A stretch of 64,000 nt of DNA. Origin: Planctomyces sp. (GTDB lineage: Bacteria; Planctomycetota; Planctomycetia; Planctomycetales; Planctomycetaceae). The position numbers and the translations under genes are program-made. Shown piece by piece: positions 55,210 through 63,182 of this stretch. The number at the start of each line of letters is the position of its first letter. Within the stretch, counting starts at the first letter, position 1. The stretch covers positions 248,001 through 312,000 of the forward strand of contig JAHBXW010000002.1 in the NCBI GenBank assembly GCA_019636235.1, given 5' to 3'. The notes under the pieces are model-generated. The model made no database searches. It saw only the letters and a program-made list of their open reading frames with translations, and was not told the origin of the DNA.

Positions 55210-57302
55210 CCATGCGCCTCCGACGCGGCGACGGAATCGGAATTGGCTGGCTTCTCGAAAAGTCGCGAGCCGACGATCGAGCCCTTGCGGGCCCGGACCG
55301 GCGTTCCCTTCTGCGCCGACGCGGCTGCCGTCGGGATCTCAACGGCCGGGAGCGCGAAGCCGCACGCTTCGGCAAGCTGCTCGATGAATGTCCGCGTTCC
55401 GCGACCGTTCAACGTCGGGCCGACATGGTTCAACAGAAATGCCTCCCGTCGATCCCGGCCCCGATCGTCCGCCTGGCGGAGCGCCTCGTCGAGCGCCATT
55501 CCGATCTCCTCCCGCGAACGCGCCGCAAGCGACGGACCCTCTTCCGCATAGGGATACCAGTCCGGCTCCGTCGAGAAGTTCAGGCAGACTGTCCGTTTCC
55601 CCGCCAGGATCGCTTCCAGCATCGTCGTCGATGAGGCACTCACGAGCACGTCGCAGGCCGCCAGGAGCTCATCAAAGCGATCATCAAAGCATTGAATCCC
55701 GCAGCTCGCTTCTCCAGCGATCCGCTGCAATTCGGCGACGGAAATGCAGGCCGCCTTCGGGTGCGTCTTGACGCAGACCACGCACTCCGGCCGGCCGGCC
55801 AACGCCTCAAGCACAGTCGCGACGGCGCGCGGAAACCAGGGATACGTCTGCATCGTGATCAACACGATCGGCCTATCAGCCGGGAGACCGAGTGATTTCC
55901 TCGCCTCGGCGCCGCACAGCGGCTGAGACACGAGGCGATCCAGCCTCGACGCGCCGCTGTTCCACACGCGGTCCCGCGGATACGCGCCCAGCCCGCTGAC
56001 GATCCCGACCGAATACGGACCATACGCCGCAAATCGGTCGGGAACCGGAGCCCCCGCGATGTGCCCGCGAGGAACCGTGTAGATGTAGTGCGTCGGCATG
56101 ATCGTGCCATGCTGCACGCCGATGGTCAAAAGCCCCAGTTCCTTCGCGGCGGCCAGTTCAGGCATCGCCGGCGAATAGAATTCCTCTCCCACGAGGACGG
56201 CAGCGACCCGCCCTGCCTGTTGTAACGCCGTCCGGCAGTCCGCCACACGTTGCGTCCAGTCCGCGATGCCCTCCACGGATCGCCGCAAAGCGGGCTGAAA
56301 CAGTCGTTCGACATCGCTGTTGGCAAACCGGAATGACGACCGCCAGGCCGACGTCGATTCGAGCCGTCGCAGCCGCCACAGCCCTGCAAGCTGACTCGGC
56401 AGGCTGCGAAGATAGGCTCCAACTCCTCTCTGAGTCTTTGGCGACACGACGGGCAACCGCAATCCCTCCGGCATCGCGTCGCGACGAACCGCCTTGTCGT
56501 CGCGGATGATCGCGATTTGCCGGAGGTTCGGCAGGTACCGCCGGAGTCCATCCGACAGGCTCTTCCAAATGACCGGCGCCGCTCCCGCTTGATCGACATC
56601 GAAATACCGGCTGCCCCTCGACGCAAAGGCGACGCTCGGGCGATCCGCGCCGGGCAGCGTGGCAGGAGAGGGACGACGCCACGCCCCAAGCGTCAGCCGG
56701 ATCCCGCGCGCCAGGCATTTCAGGCTAGACGCCCGGAACCACGCGCCCGGATTCTCCGTGATCGCGGATTTCGGCTCATCGAACCACTCGCAGGACAATC
56801 CCTCCGACTCGCAACGCGATCTCAGCACGGCCCCGCGCGACGCGTCCGGACAGTTCAGGACGATCGCCGTCGGCCGGACCTCGCGCAGCACGCGATCCAG
56901 GAGCCATGCCGCGCGGAGCGCGGGCACGATGCCTCGCATCGGCGTCCTGGCCGCTGCCGGCCCCGTCCACCACAGCGAGTAGCCGCCGCGGAGCCGGAAC
57001 AGCTCGTCGAACGACTTTCCCTTCCAGATCGGTTTGCGGGGCCACTCTTCCAGAAACGTCAGGAAATCCGTTCGAAAGGCGTCCGCGTCGAAGAACTCGG
57101 CTCGCGGAAGGATGGTCCATTCCCCCGGCGCCTCGAATTCCAGTCCCTCGTCCGACAGGTCCAGAAACTGGACCGGCCGGGCCGCGGCCGCGCACCGTGC
57201 CACGGTCTCCGGGGAGGGAGCGACTGTGGCGATGATCAGCAGGGACTGTGTATTCACGAGAAGTGCGTTCAACATCCAAGGCCGGAGTGCGGCCAGCGAC
57301 AT
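55206..57302 (-). CDS. large GT-B-like / surface carbohydrate protein
   Basis: A 698-residue protein. The C-terminal half has features of CDP-glycerol-phosphotransferase/Kdo-type transferases: VGVQHGTIMPTHYIY, PIVLITMQTYPWFP, VCVKTHPKA, DVLVSASSTTMLEAILAGKRTVCLNF. The N-terminal half is divergent. Such proteins are often found beside NeuB/NeuA pairs and may transfer a nonulosonate. The start may be 57302 or 57275; neither has a clear Shine-Dalgarno sequence. The gene ends in an overlap with the AAC(3)-like gene. Confidence 0.65.
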   Translation of the reverse strand: MSLAALRPWMLNALLVNTQSLLIIATVAPSPETVARCAAAARPVQFLDLSDEGLEFEAPGEWTILPRAEFFDADAFRTDFLTFLEEWPRKPIWKGKSFDELFRLRGGYSLWWTGPAAARTPMRGIVPALRAAWLLDRVLREVRPTAIVLNCPDASRGAVLRSRCESEGLSCEWFDEPKSAITENPGAWFRASSLKCLARGIRLTLGAWRRPSPATLPGADRPSVAFASRGSRYFDVDQAGAAPVIWKSLSDGLRRYLPNLRQIAIIRDDKAVRRDAMPEGLRLPVVSPKTQRGVGAYLRSLPSQLAGLWRLRRLESTSAWRSSFRFANSDVERLFQPALRRSVEGIADWTQRVADCRTALQQAGRVAAVLVGEEFYSPAMPELAAAKELGLLTIGVQHGTIMPTHYIYTVPRGHIAGAPVPDRFAAYGPYSVGIVSGLGAYPRDRVWNSGASRLDRLVSQPLCGAEARKSLGLPADRPIVLITMQTYPWFPRAVATVLEALAGRPECVVCVKTHPKAACISVAELQRIAGEASCGIQCFDDRFDELLAACDVLVSASSTTMLEAILAGKRTVCLNFSTEPDWYPYAEEGPSLAARSREEIGMALDEALRQADDRGRDRREAFLLNHVGPTLNGRGTRTFIEQLAEACGFALPAVEIPTAAASAQKGTPVRARKGSIVGSRLFEKPANSDSVAASEAHG

Positions 57303-57315
57303 CTGGTCCAGCGGC

Positions 57316-57990
57316 CTACCAGCCGCGATTCAGGCCCGTCTGTTCGAGCACCTTGACGATGCGTTCCGCGCGGGCGACATCCCCCGCCTGGTTGATTCCG
57401 TGCGGGTGATAAATCGAAGCGGACGGCTCGTAGGCGATCCGGTAGCCCATTCCCAGAACCTGCCGCGCCCACACGCGGTCCTCGACGCCGTTGACCTGCT
57501 CGTCGAAGGGGACTTTGGACCACACTGACCGGCGAATCATTGCATTGGCGTTGTGGAAGAACGGGTCCTGCGTCTGCACCTTCCGCTCGGGGCCGAACAT
57601 CGTCCACAAATCCCGCTTGTCCAGGGGATGCGTCGACTGGATCGGCTTCTGGCGGCCGTACACGCCGGCGATCGCCGGATCGCGCAGCGTGCTGCGCAGC
57701 CAGAACAGCCAGTGCGTGTTCTCCGGAAAGCAGTGGCCGGACAGGCAGCAGATGAAGTCGCCGCGGGAGGCCTCGATGCCGCGATTCAGCGCCCGCCCGT
57801 ACGTGAATTCGTCCTGCGGAATCGAAACCACCTCGACGTCGAATTCCGACGCGATCTGCAGCGTGCGGTCGGTGGACTGGTTGTCGACGACGATCATCTC
57901 GAAGTCGACATAGTCCTGGCGCGCAACGGTCGCCAGACACTGCCGAATCCACTGCTCCTCGTTCCGCGTCCGGATGATCACCGAGATCAT
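57316..57990 (-). CDS. short family 2 glycosyltransferase
   Basis: A 224-residue GT2: MISVIIRTRNEEQWIRQCL, MIVVDNQSTDRT, FICCLSGHCFPENTHW and GVEDRVWARQVLGMGYRIAYEP. No membrane segment, so it is a soluble or peripheral enzyme. The start ATG overlaps the stop of the NeuB-type gene, placing it in the nonulosonate cassette. Substrate unknown. Confidence 0.9.
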   Translation of the reverse strand: MISVIIRTRNEEQWIRQCLATVARQDYVDFEMIVVDNQSTDRTLQIASEFDVEVVSIPQDEFTYGRALNRGIEASRGDFICCLSGHCFPENTHWLFWLRSTLRDPAIAGVYGRQKPIQSTHPLDKRDLWTMFGPERKVQTQDPFFHNANAMIRRSVWSKVPFDEQVNGVEDRVWARQVLGMGYRIAYEPSASIYHPHGINQAGDVARAERIVKVLEQTGLNRGW

Positions 57991-59072
57991 AGCCTCACCA
58001 TCGAAAAGGTGATGTGCGTGTCCGCCGGGATGTCCTCCATGGCCTCTTTCCCGACAATCTCGGGAATGAACCGCGGAGCCAGCCCCCGATTCGGCGCTTT
58101 CGTCGTCAGCATGTCCCGCGTGAACATCTCGCCCCGCCGGATGGCGCGCGTCGAGCACACCGTCGGACGCTTCTGGTCGAAGCATTTCAGCTCGCAGGGC
58201 AGCACCTCGCGATGGCTGCTCAGCCCCTTCATCGCCGCTTCGACCTTGCGGATGTCGCGGATGCACTTCTTCAGGCCGGCCGGCTCGAGGCTCATCGCGT
58301 GGTCGAAGCCGGGCAGCGCCCGATTCAGCGTGTAGTGCTTCTCGATGACGCGGGCCCCCAGGGCGACCGCGATCGGCGCCAGGCTGATGCCCACTTCGTG
58401 ATCGCTCCAGCCCACCGGGCGGCCGAACTTCTTCAGCCATTCGATCAGCCGCAGGTTCGCGTCCTCCGGCTTCATCGGGTAGCAGGAAATGCAGTGCAGC
58501 AGGATCAGGTCGTTGTTCCGCAGAATCTCCAGCGCCCGGCGCAGCTCGTCCTCGGTCACCATCCCGGCCGACATGATGATCGTCTTCGACGTCCGCGACA
58601 GCTCCTCAAGCACCGGCAGGTCGGTGACGGTGAACGCCGCCACCTTGTAGGCGTCCACGCCGATGTCTTCGAGCACGCGCACCGAGGGGATGTCGAACGG
58701 CGTGCAGACGAAGTCGATCCGGCCCTTGCAGTAGTCCCTGAGCTCCGCCATCTGGTCGGCGTCGAGCTCGATGTGCTCGCGGACCTTGCGGTACGTGTCG
58801 CCCCATTCCTCAGCGCCGGGGACGCTGAACGGCCGGTCCAGGAACTCCGTCGTCTGCATCGACGGCACGTCGCGCTTCTGAAGCTTGATGGCGTCGGCGC
58901 CGCACTCCACGGCGACATCGACCATCTCCTTCGCCAGCTCAACGCTGCCGTTGTGGTTGTTGCCCGCCTCGGCCATCACATAGGTGTGGTCCGGGGGGAG
59001 CTTCGCGTAGCCCTCAGCGAGGGTTTCGCGCGGCGCCTTACGGGCGGACCGGGGTGTCGCCGTCGTGCTCAT
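57987..59072 (-). CDS. neuB: NeuB-family nonulosonic acid synthase
   Basis: A 361-residue aldolase-type synthase that condenses phosphoenolpyruvate with a six-carbon sugar. N-terminal TIM barrel: HTYVMAEAGNNHNGSVELAKEM, GADAIKLQKR, FVCTPFD, HCISCYPMKPEDANLRLI, GWSDHEVGISLAPIAVALGARVIEKHYTLNR. C-terminal SAF antifreeze-like domain (about 295-361: TRAIRRGEMFTRDMLTTKAPNRGL). About 15 residues longer at the N-terminus than usual. Whether it makes neuraminic, legionaminic, pseudaminic or another acid is not decidable. It overlaps the CMP-sugar synthetase gene by 35 bases, so the exact start could be later. Confidence 0.9.
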   Translation of the reverse strand: MSTTATPRSARKAPRETLAEGYAKLPPDHTYVMAEAGNNHNGSVELAKEMVDVAVECGADAIKLQKRDVPSMQTTEFLDRPFSVPGAEEWGDTYRKVREHIELDADQMAELRDYCKGRIDFVCTPFDIPSVRVLEDIGVDAYKVAAFTVTDLPVLEELSRTSKTIIMSAGMVTEDELRRALEILRNNDLILLHCISCYPMKPEDANLRLIEWLKKFGRPVGWSDHEVGISLAPIAVALGARVIEKHYTLNRALPGFDHAMSLEPAGLKKCIRDIRKVEAAMKGLSSHREVLPCELKCFDQKRPTVCSTRAIRRGEMFTRDMLTTKAPNRGLAPRFIPEIVGKEAMEDIPADTHITFSMVRL

Positions 59073-59766
59073 TGGGAATCGCCCAGCCTTTCTCGATCAG
59101 AAAATTCGCCAGCCGCAGGTCGTCGGCGGTGTGGATGTCGATGAACTCGCCGCGGGACTCGTGGGGGACGATGGCGACCCGGTCGCCGATTCTTCGCCCG
59201 GAATGGATGACGCTGGCGCGGCTGGCCAGCGCGATCCCGGTGTCCTCGCGGTACACCGGAGGTTTCTGCTGCCGGGGCAGGTGGCTGTGCCGGCCCAGTC
59301 GGGCGAGGCCGTCCTCCAGCTGCACCCAGTAGTTCTTGTGTTCGCGCTTCGCGGCGAACGCGGTGTCCAGCCCGTCGTCGGCCAGCAGCGTCCGGACCAC
59401 GCGGTCGATGATGCCCGGCTGCCGGAAGGGATCGGTCGGCTGCAGGTAGACCAGGACGTCGTACGCGCGGCGTTCGTGCTCGCGGGTCCAGTCCAGGGCG
59501 TGCCGCAGGACGACTTCGCTGGTGGCGAGATCTCCGGCGAACTCGGCGGGACGCAGGAAGGGGACTTCGGCGCCGGCCTCGACGGCGGCGCGGGCGATGG
59601 CTTCGTCATCGGTGCTGACGATCACGCGCTGCACGGTTTCGGCGCGGCGTGCGGCGTCGATGGTCCAGGCGATCAGGGGCCGCCCGCCGAGGGGCGCGAT
59701 GTTCTTTCCCGGGAGGCCCTTGGAGCCCCCGCGAGCGGGAATGACGGCGATGACGGAAACGGACAT
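59038..59766 (-). CDS. neuA: CMP-nonulosonate cytidylyltransferase (NeuA type)
   Basis: A 242-residue enzyme that activates the NeuB product with CTP. It has the N-terminal AVIPARGGSKGLPGKNIAPLGG signature, VIVSTDDEAIARAA, LVYLQPTDPFR and FIDIHTADDLRLA. The ATG at 59766 overlaps the stop of a possible 44-codon reading frame upstream (TGATG). The gene overlaps the NeuB-type gene by 35 bases. It is short like bacterial NeuA without extra domains. Confidence 0.92.
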   Translation of the reverse strand: MSVSVIAVIPARGGSKGLPGKNIAPLGGRPLIAWTIDAARRAETVQRVIVSTDDEAIARAAVEAGAEVPFLRPAEFAGDLATSEVVLRHALDWTREHERRAYDVLVYLQPTDPFRQPGIIDRVVRTLLADDGLDTAFAAKREHKNYWVQLEDGLARLGRHSHLPRQQKPPVYREDTGIALASRASVIHSGRRIGDRVAIVPHESRGEFIDIHTADDLRLANFLIEKGWAIPNEHDGDTPVRP

Positions 59767-59900
59767 CAGGCGACACGTTTCCGAAACACCGCTCGCTGGC
59801 ACGGCTCGTGTCCCGCGGGGAAGACTCTGTGATGCAGCCAGTCCCCCCCGGCGGCATCCAGGAGCAGCATGTGAGTGGTTTGATGAAGGTTCTGCTTCAC
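59766..59900 (-). CDS. possible small protein upstream of neuA
   Basis: A 44-codon frame starting at GTG 59900 with GGGG about 8 bases upstream. Its TGA shares its last base with the neuA ATG, the same coupling used by other genes in this locus. The peptide (MKQNLHQTTHMLLLDAAG and onward) is of average composition and ends in basic residues; I recognise no family. The third-position GC is lower than in neighbouring genes. It could be a genuine small protein or a gene remnant; the frame also stays open upstream into the flippase region. Confidence 0.35.
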   Translation of the reverse strand: MKQNLHQTTHMLLLDAAGGDWLHHRVFPAGHEPCQRAVFRKRVA

Positions 59901-59918
59901 GTTCGATGCCCCAACGGG

Positions 59919-59930
59919 AGTGACGTCACT
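59919..59930. other. 12-base perfect palindrome at the flippase stop
   Basis: AGTGACGTCACT spans the stop codon of the flippase gene (59926-59928). It is too short for a strong terminator and may be a binding site or chance. Confidence 0.25.
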
Positions 59931-61554
59931 TCACGCGAACGAGCCCAAGCGATGCGGCGATGTCCCTCCGTGTGCCCCGATCCAGGCAAACGACGAGCGC
60001 CGTCAAGCCAATCGGGGCTGCCACGACGATCGCCATCGGAAACCACTCCAACAACCGTGTCGGCGGCGACTGCCCCACCGCCCACCAGCCCGCCACAAAC
60101 CCGGGCAGGCAGGCCGCCAGCGGAGGAGTCAGCACGAGCGCCAGAAACTTCCAGTACGAATACCCGTAAATCCGGCACGTCATCAGCGGGCAGATCACCA
60201 CGTTCACAATCACGCTCGAGATCAGCAGCGCCCACGCCATCCCCATCACCCCGATCTGCCACACCAGCGCCGCACCGAACAGCACCGTCGTCCCTGCCGT
60301 GATGAAGTTCAGCTTCGTCACGAACTCGATCCGGTCGATCCCCGTCAGCATCTGTCGCATCCCGCCGCTCACGCAGTCCGCCACAAACACCAGCGACAGC
60401 ACCCGCAGCACCGGCTCGACCCGCTCCGCGTACCCCGGACCCAGCCACAGCTCGATGAACGTGCCACCCAGGAAGAACAGCACCACCGCCACCGTCATCG
60501 CCAAAAGCACCATCATCCGCGCCGACAGCACCATCATTCGCAACAGCGCGTCATGCCGCTTCTGCGCGTCCAGCTGGCTGGCCACCGGCATCACCACGCT
60601 GCTGACGCCCATCGTCAGCGAATGCGCCTTGCCGATCAGCGACGACGCCAGCGTGTAAAACGGCACCACCGCCGGCCCCGACAGCAGGCCGATGATCAGC
60701 GGCGCGGACTTGTGGTGAATGCGATTGGCGACCTGTCGGATCACCGTCCACGAGCCGAACCGGAAGAACCGCCGGAACATCTCCCGGTCGAACCCCCACA
60801 TCCGCTCCCGCGGCGAGCCTCCCAGCAGCCAGTTCGAGGCCCAGACGTCCGCGCCGCGGTTCAGAATCGTCGTCGCCAACAGCGCCCAGGCCATGCCCAC
60901 CAGGCCGTAGCCAAGCGTCACCGCGGCGATCATCAGCCCCGCCTGCAGCACCTGCGTGACGACCGAAATCAGGTTGTCCACATCGAACCGCTTGAGAGCC
61001 TTGATCGACGCGCCGAACACCTGCGACTGCAGTTTGACCGCGATGCTGGCCCCCGTCAGGAACGTCGCCCAGCGGACCGTGGACACCGACTGTTCGGTGA
61101 TTTCGAAGATCAGCGGAAACGCCCAGGCCACCGGCACGGCCGCCAGCAGCACGACCAGCGCCATCACGCTGTACAGCACCAGCGACGTCGAGAACAGGCG
61201 GTTCGTCGCCGCGCGGTCCCCCTTGGCCTCGAACTCGGCGATGTACTTGACGCAGGCCGACTGCATGCCGACGTCGGCCAGCGAGTAATAGCTGCCGACC
61301 GACATCACGATGGCCCACAGTCCGTAGGCCTCGTTGCCCAGCCGCGACAGGATGATCGGCGTGGCGACGAACGTCACCAGAAACGAACAGCAGCGGCCGA
61401 TCCAGTTGAACGCCACGCCACGAATGGCGAGCGCCTTCGTCGAATGCTTCGCGCGCTTGCGGCGTCGGGGCTGTGCGGCATCGGCCGGGACCGGAGGCGC
61501 GGCAGGCGCGTCGGCCGGCAAAGCCGCTTCGGGAAGGGTGGTGGTGCTGTCCAT
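59926..61554 (-). CDS. Wzx-like polysaccharide flippase
   Basis: A 542-residue member of the MATE/polysaccharide transporter (RfbX/Wzx) fold that moves lipid-linked repeat units across the membrane. A cytoplasmic Ala/Pro- and basic-rich tail of about 38 residues precedes about 12-14 membrane helices (GVAFNWIGRCCSFLVTFVATPIIL, LWAIVMSVGSYYSLADVGMQ, and so on). The ATG overlaps the stop of the deacetylase gene (TGATG). It is the only Wzx candidate in the window. Confidence 0.9.
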   Translation of the reverse strand: MDSTTTLPEAALPADAPAAPPVPADAAQPRRRKRAKHSTKALAIRGVAFNWIGRCCSFLVTFVATPIILSRLGNEAYGLWAIVMSVGSYYSLADVGMQSACVKYIAEFEAKGDRAATNRLFSTSLVLYSVMALVVLLAAVPVAWAFPLIFEITEQSVSTVRWATFLTGASIAVKLQSQVFGASIKALKRFDVDNLISVVTQVLQAGLMIAAVTLGYGLVGMAWALLATTILNRGADVWASNWLLGGSPRERMWGFDREMFRRFFRFGSWTVIRQVANRIHHKSAPLIIGLLSGPAVVPFYTLASSLIGKAHSLTMGVSSVVMPVASQLDAQKRHDALLRMMVLSARMMVLLAMTVAVVLFFLGGTFIELWLGPGYAERVEPVLRVLSLVFVADCVSGGMRQMLTGIDRIEFVTKLNFITAGTTVLFGAALVWQIGVMGMAWALLISSVIVNVVICPLMTCRIYGYSYWKFLALVLTPPLAACLPGFVAGWWAVGQSPPTRLLEWFPMAIVVAAPIGLTALVVCLDRGTRRDIAASLGLVRVK

Positions 61555-62405
61555 CAGGCTGCCTGCTCCGTCCGCGCGCCCGAGGCCGCCCGCGTCGCCT
61601 CGTCGTCCAGCACGTCGGCGATGGCGCCGAACCGGAATTCCTGAAACATCCGCCGCAGCCGCGGAGCGACATGCCGGCGGTTCAACCCCTGGGTCAACCG
61701 CGTCCGGAACGGAATCGGGAGCCGCAGCTCGCGGAGTTCGGCGGGATCGACTTCGTAGGGGTGCAGATACACGATGGCGGGCAGCCGTTCGGATTCGAGG
61801 CGGCGGATGGCGGCCCGCGTCAGGGCATAGGGAAACAGTCGGAAGTAGCCGCCCCCGGCGACCGGCCAGCGCCGGCCTCCGAACGGCACGCAGGACATCG
61901 GCACTTCCCACAGCCCGTTCGGCAACTGGTGGATGGCCCGCGGGGCGTCGTCGATGCCGTATCGCCGCATCTTCACCGGCATAATGCTGGAGTCGTACCG
62001 CAGGCCGCGCTCGGCGAGGATGTCCAAGGCCCACAGCGACTCTTCCGTGATCGAGAAGTCCGGCGCCCGGTAGCCGCGAACCGCCTGTCCGGCAATGTCT
62101 TCGAGCAGCCCCACCGACCGGTCGAGCTCGTCGCGAAACGCATCCGGACCGATGTGGAACACCGCCTTGTGCGATTGGCCGTGACTGCCGATTTCATGGC
62201 CTGCGCCGGCGATCTCCCGAACGACTTCCGGGAACCGTTCGGCCAACCGGCCCAGGATGAAGAACGTGCCCCGCACCTGATGTTCGGCGAACAGCTCGAG
62301 CAGCCGGCGCGTGTTCACGACCGACCGCTCGGTGATGGGCAGATCGTGGTCGAGCGTGGACTGCGGCCAGTCCTCGACGTCGACGGAAATCGCGTGGCGG
62401 ATCAA
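61554..62405 (-). CDS. XrtA-type polysaccharide deacetylase
   Basis: A roughly 283-residue NodB-fold enzyme of the type found in exosortase loci. Motifs: AISVDVEDWPQS (catalytic/metal Asp), GHEIGSHGQSHK (H-x3-H), RGYRAPDFSI and VYLHPYEVDP. No in-frame ATG precedes the fold: I propose TTG at 62405, giving the typical short N-terminus before VDVEDW. A TTG at 62459 that overlaps the EpsI stop codon (TTGA) is a second option. Its stop overlaps the flippase start. Confidence 0.85.
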   Translation of the reverse strand: MIRHAISVDVEDWPQSTLDHDLPITERSVVNTRRLLELFAEHQVRGTFFILGRLAERFPEVVREIAGAGHEIGSHGQSHKAVFHIGPDAFRDELDRSVGLLEDIAGQAVRGYRAPDFSITEESLWALDILAERGLRYDSSIMPVKMRRYGIDDAPRAIHQLPNGLWEVPMSCVPFGGRRWPVAGGGYFRLFPYALTRAAIRRLESERLPAIVYLHPYEVDPAELRELRLPIPFRTRLTQGLNRRHVAPRLRRMFQEFRFGAIADVLDDEATRAASGARTEQAA

Positions 62406-62455
62406 TTCAGTGCGGATGAGAGGACAGGACGGAAGCTCGCGGCGACGGAGCGAGG

Positions 62456-63121
62456 TCAATTCGCGGACGTGTCGCGGAGGGCGTCCGGGATTCGCGCCAG
62501 GAAATCCTCGACGAACTGCTCGACTTCCGGAAGAATCGTCGGCGGCGCTGCTCCCTCCTTCGCATGTTCCGTGGCAGTCAGAATGTACATCTTGTAGAGA
62601 AACGGATAACCCGAGAACTCCATCCGCGGCTGCTTCGGGTTCGTCCACTGCTTGCCGTCCGGACTCCAGGCCCAGAACGTCCGAATCGGCGCCGAGAACT
62701 CCGCCGGCGGCAGGAAATCCACCGTCGTGAACTTCGACGTCACTCCGGCGTGCTCGAACTTCGTCGTCTCTTCCTTGGTCAGCATCTTCATGCCGCTGTT
62801 CGTAAAGCAGACCGTCGGCGGGTGCAGCGAAATCGGGCCGTGCCGCCCGCACAAGATCGAGATCTGAACCGAATTCCCCGCGGAGTCCCGGTAGTTCCGG
62901 GCGAAGTAGCCGGCCGCTCCAGCGCCGTGCAACTGCCCCGGAGAGATCGTCTCCGGCGTGCTGGTCCAGCCCTCGACGACCGTCGGAATCCGGCTCAGCC
63001 GATCGGCCGCTTCGAGGACGACGATCGACGGACCCCAGCGGTCGGCGGAACGGCCATAGACGATCCCGAAGGCGGCGACCGCGACAACGGCGACGACGAC
63101 GGCTGCGATGCGATTGGTCAT
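62456..63121 (-). CDS. EpsI-family exosortase-associated protein
   Basis: A 221-residue membrane-anchored protein. One N-terminal helix (MTNRIAAVVVAVVAVAAFGIVYG) is followed by the EpsI core: IPTVVEGWTST, YFARNYRDSAGNSVQISILCG, HPPTVCFTNSGM (Cys conserved), and FLYKMYIL. EpsI is normally fused to or next to an exosortase, and here it is free-standing. No exosortase lies in the window, so it may be just beyond the right edge. It is followed by the XrtA-type deacetylase. Confidence 0.85.
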   Translation of the reverse strand: MTNRIAAVVVAVVAVAAFGIVYGRSADRWGPSIVVLEAADRLSRIPTVVEGWTSTPETISPGQLHGAGAAGYFARNYRDSAGNSVQISILCGRHGPISLHPPTVCFTNSGMKMLTKEETTKFEHAGVTSKFTTVDFLPPAEFSAPIRTFWAWSPDGKQWTNPKQPRMEFSGYPFLYKMYILTATEHAKEGAAPPTILPEVEQFVEDFLARIPDALRDTSAN

Positions 63122-63182
63122 GGAACTGCCCGATGAAATGCGAGGGAAATGTCACGCGGCGGCGGCGTCCCGCCCCCGGCCG

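Noticed and set aside
59606-59857. An 83-codon frame on the - strand overlapping neuA
   Set aside because: Overlaps neuA by about 160 bases in another frame and is Arg/Ser-rich; the 44-codon frame ending at the neuA start is more plausible.
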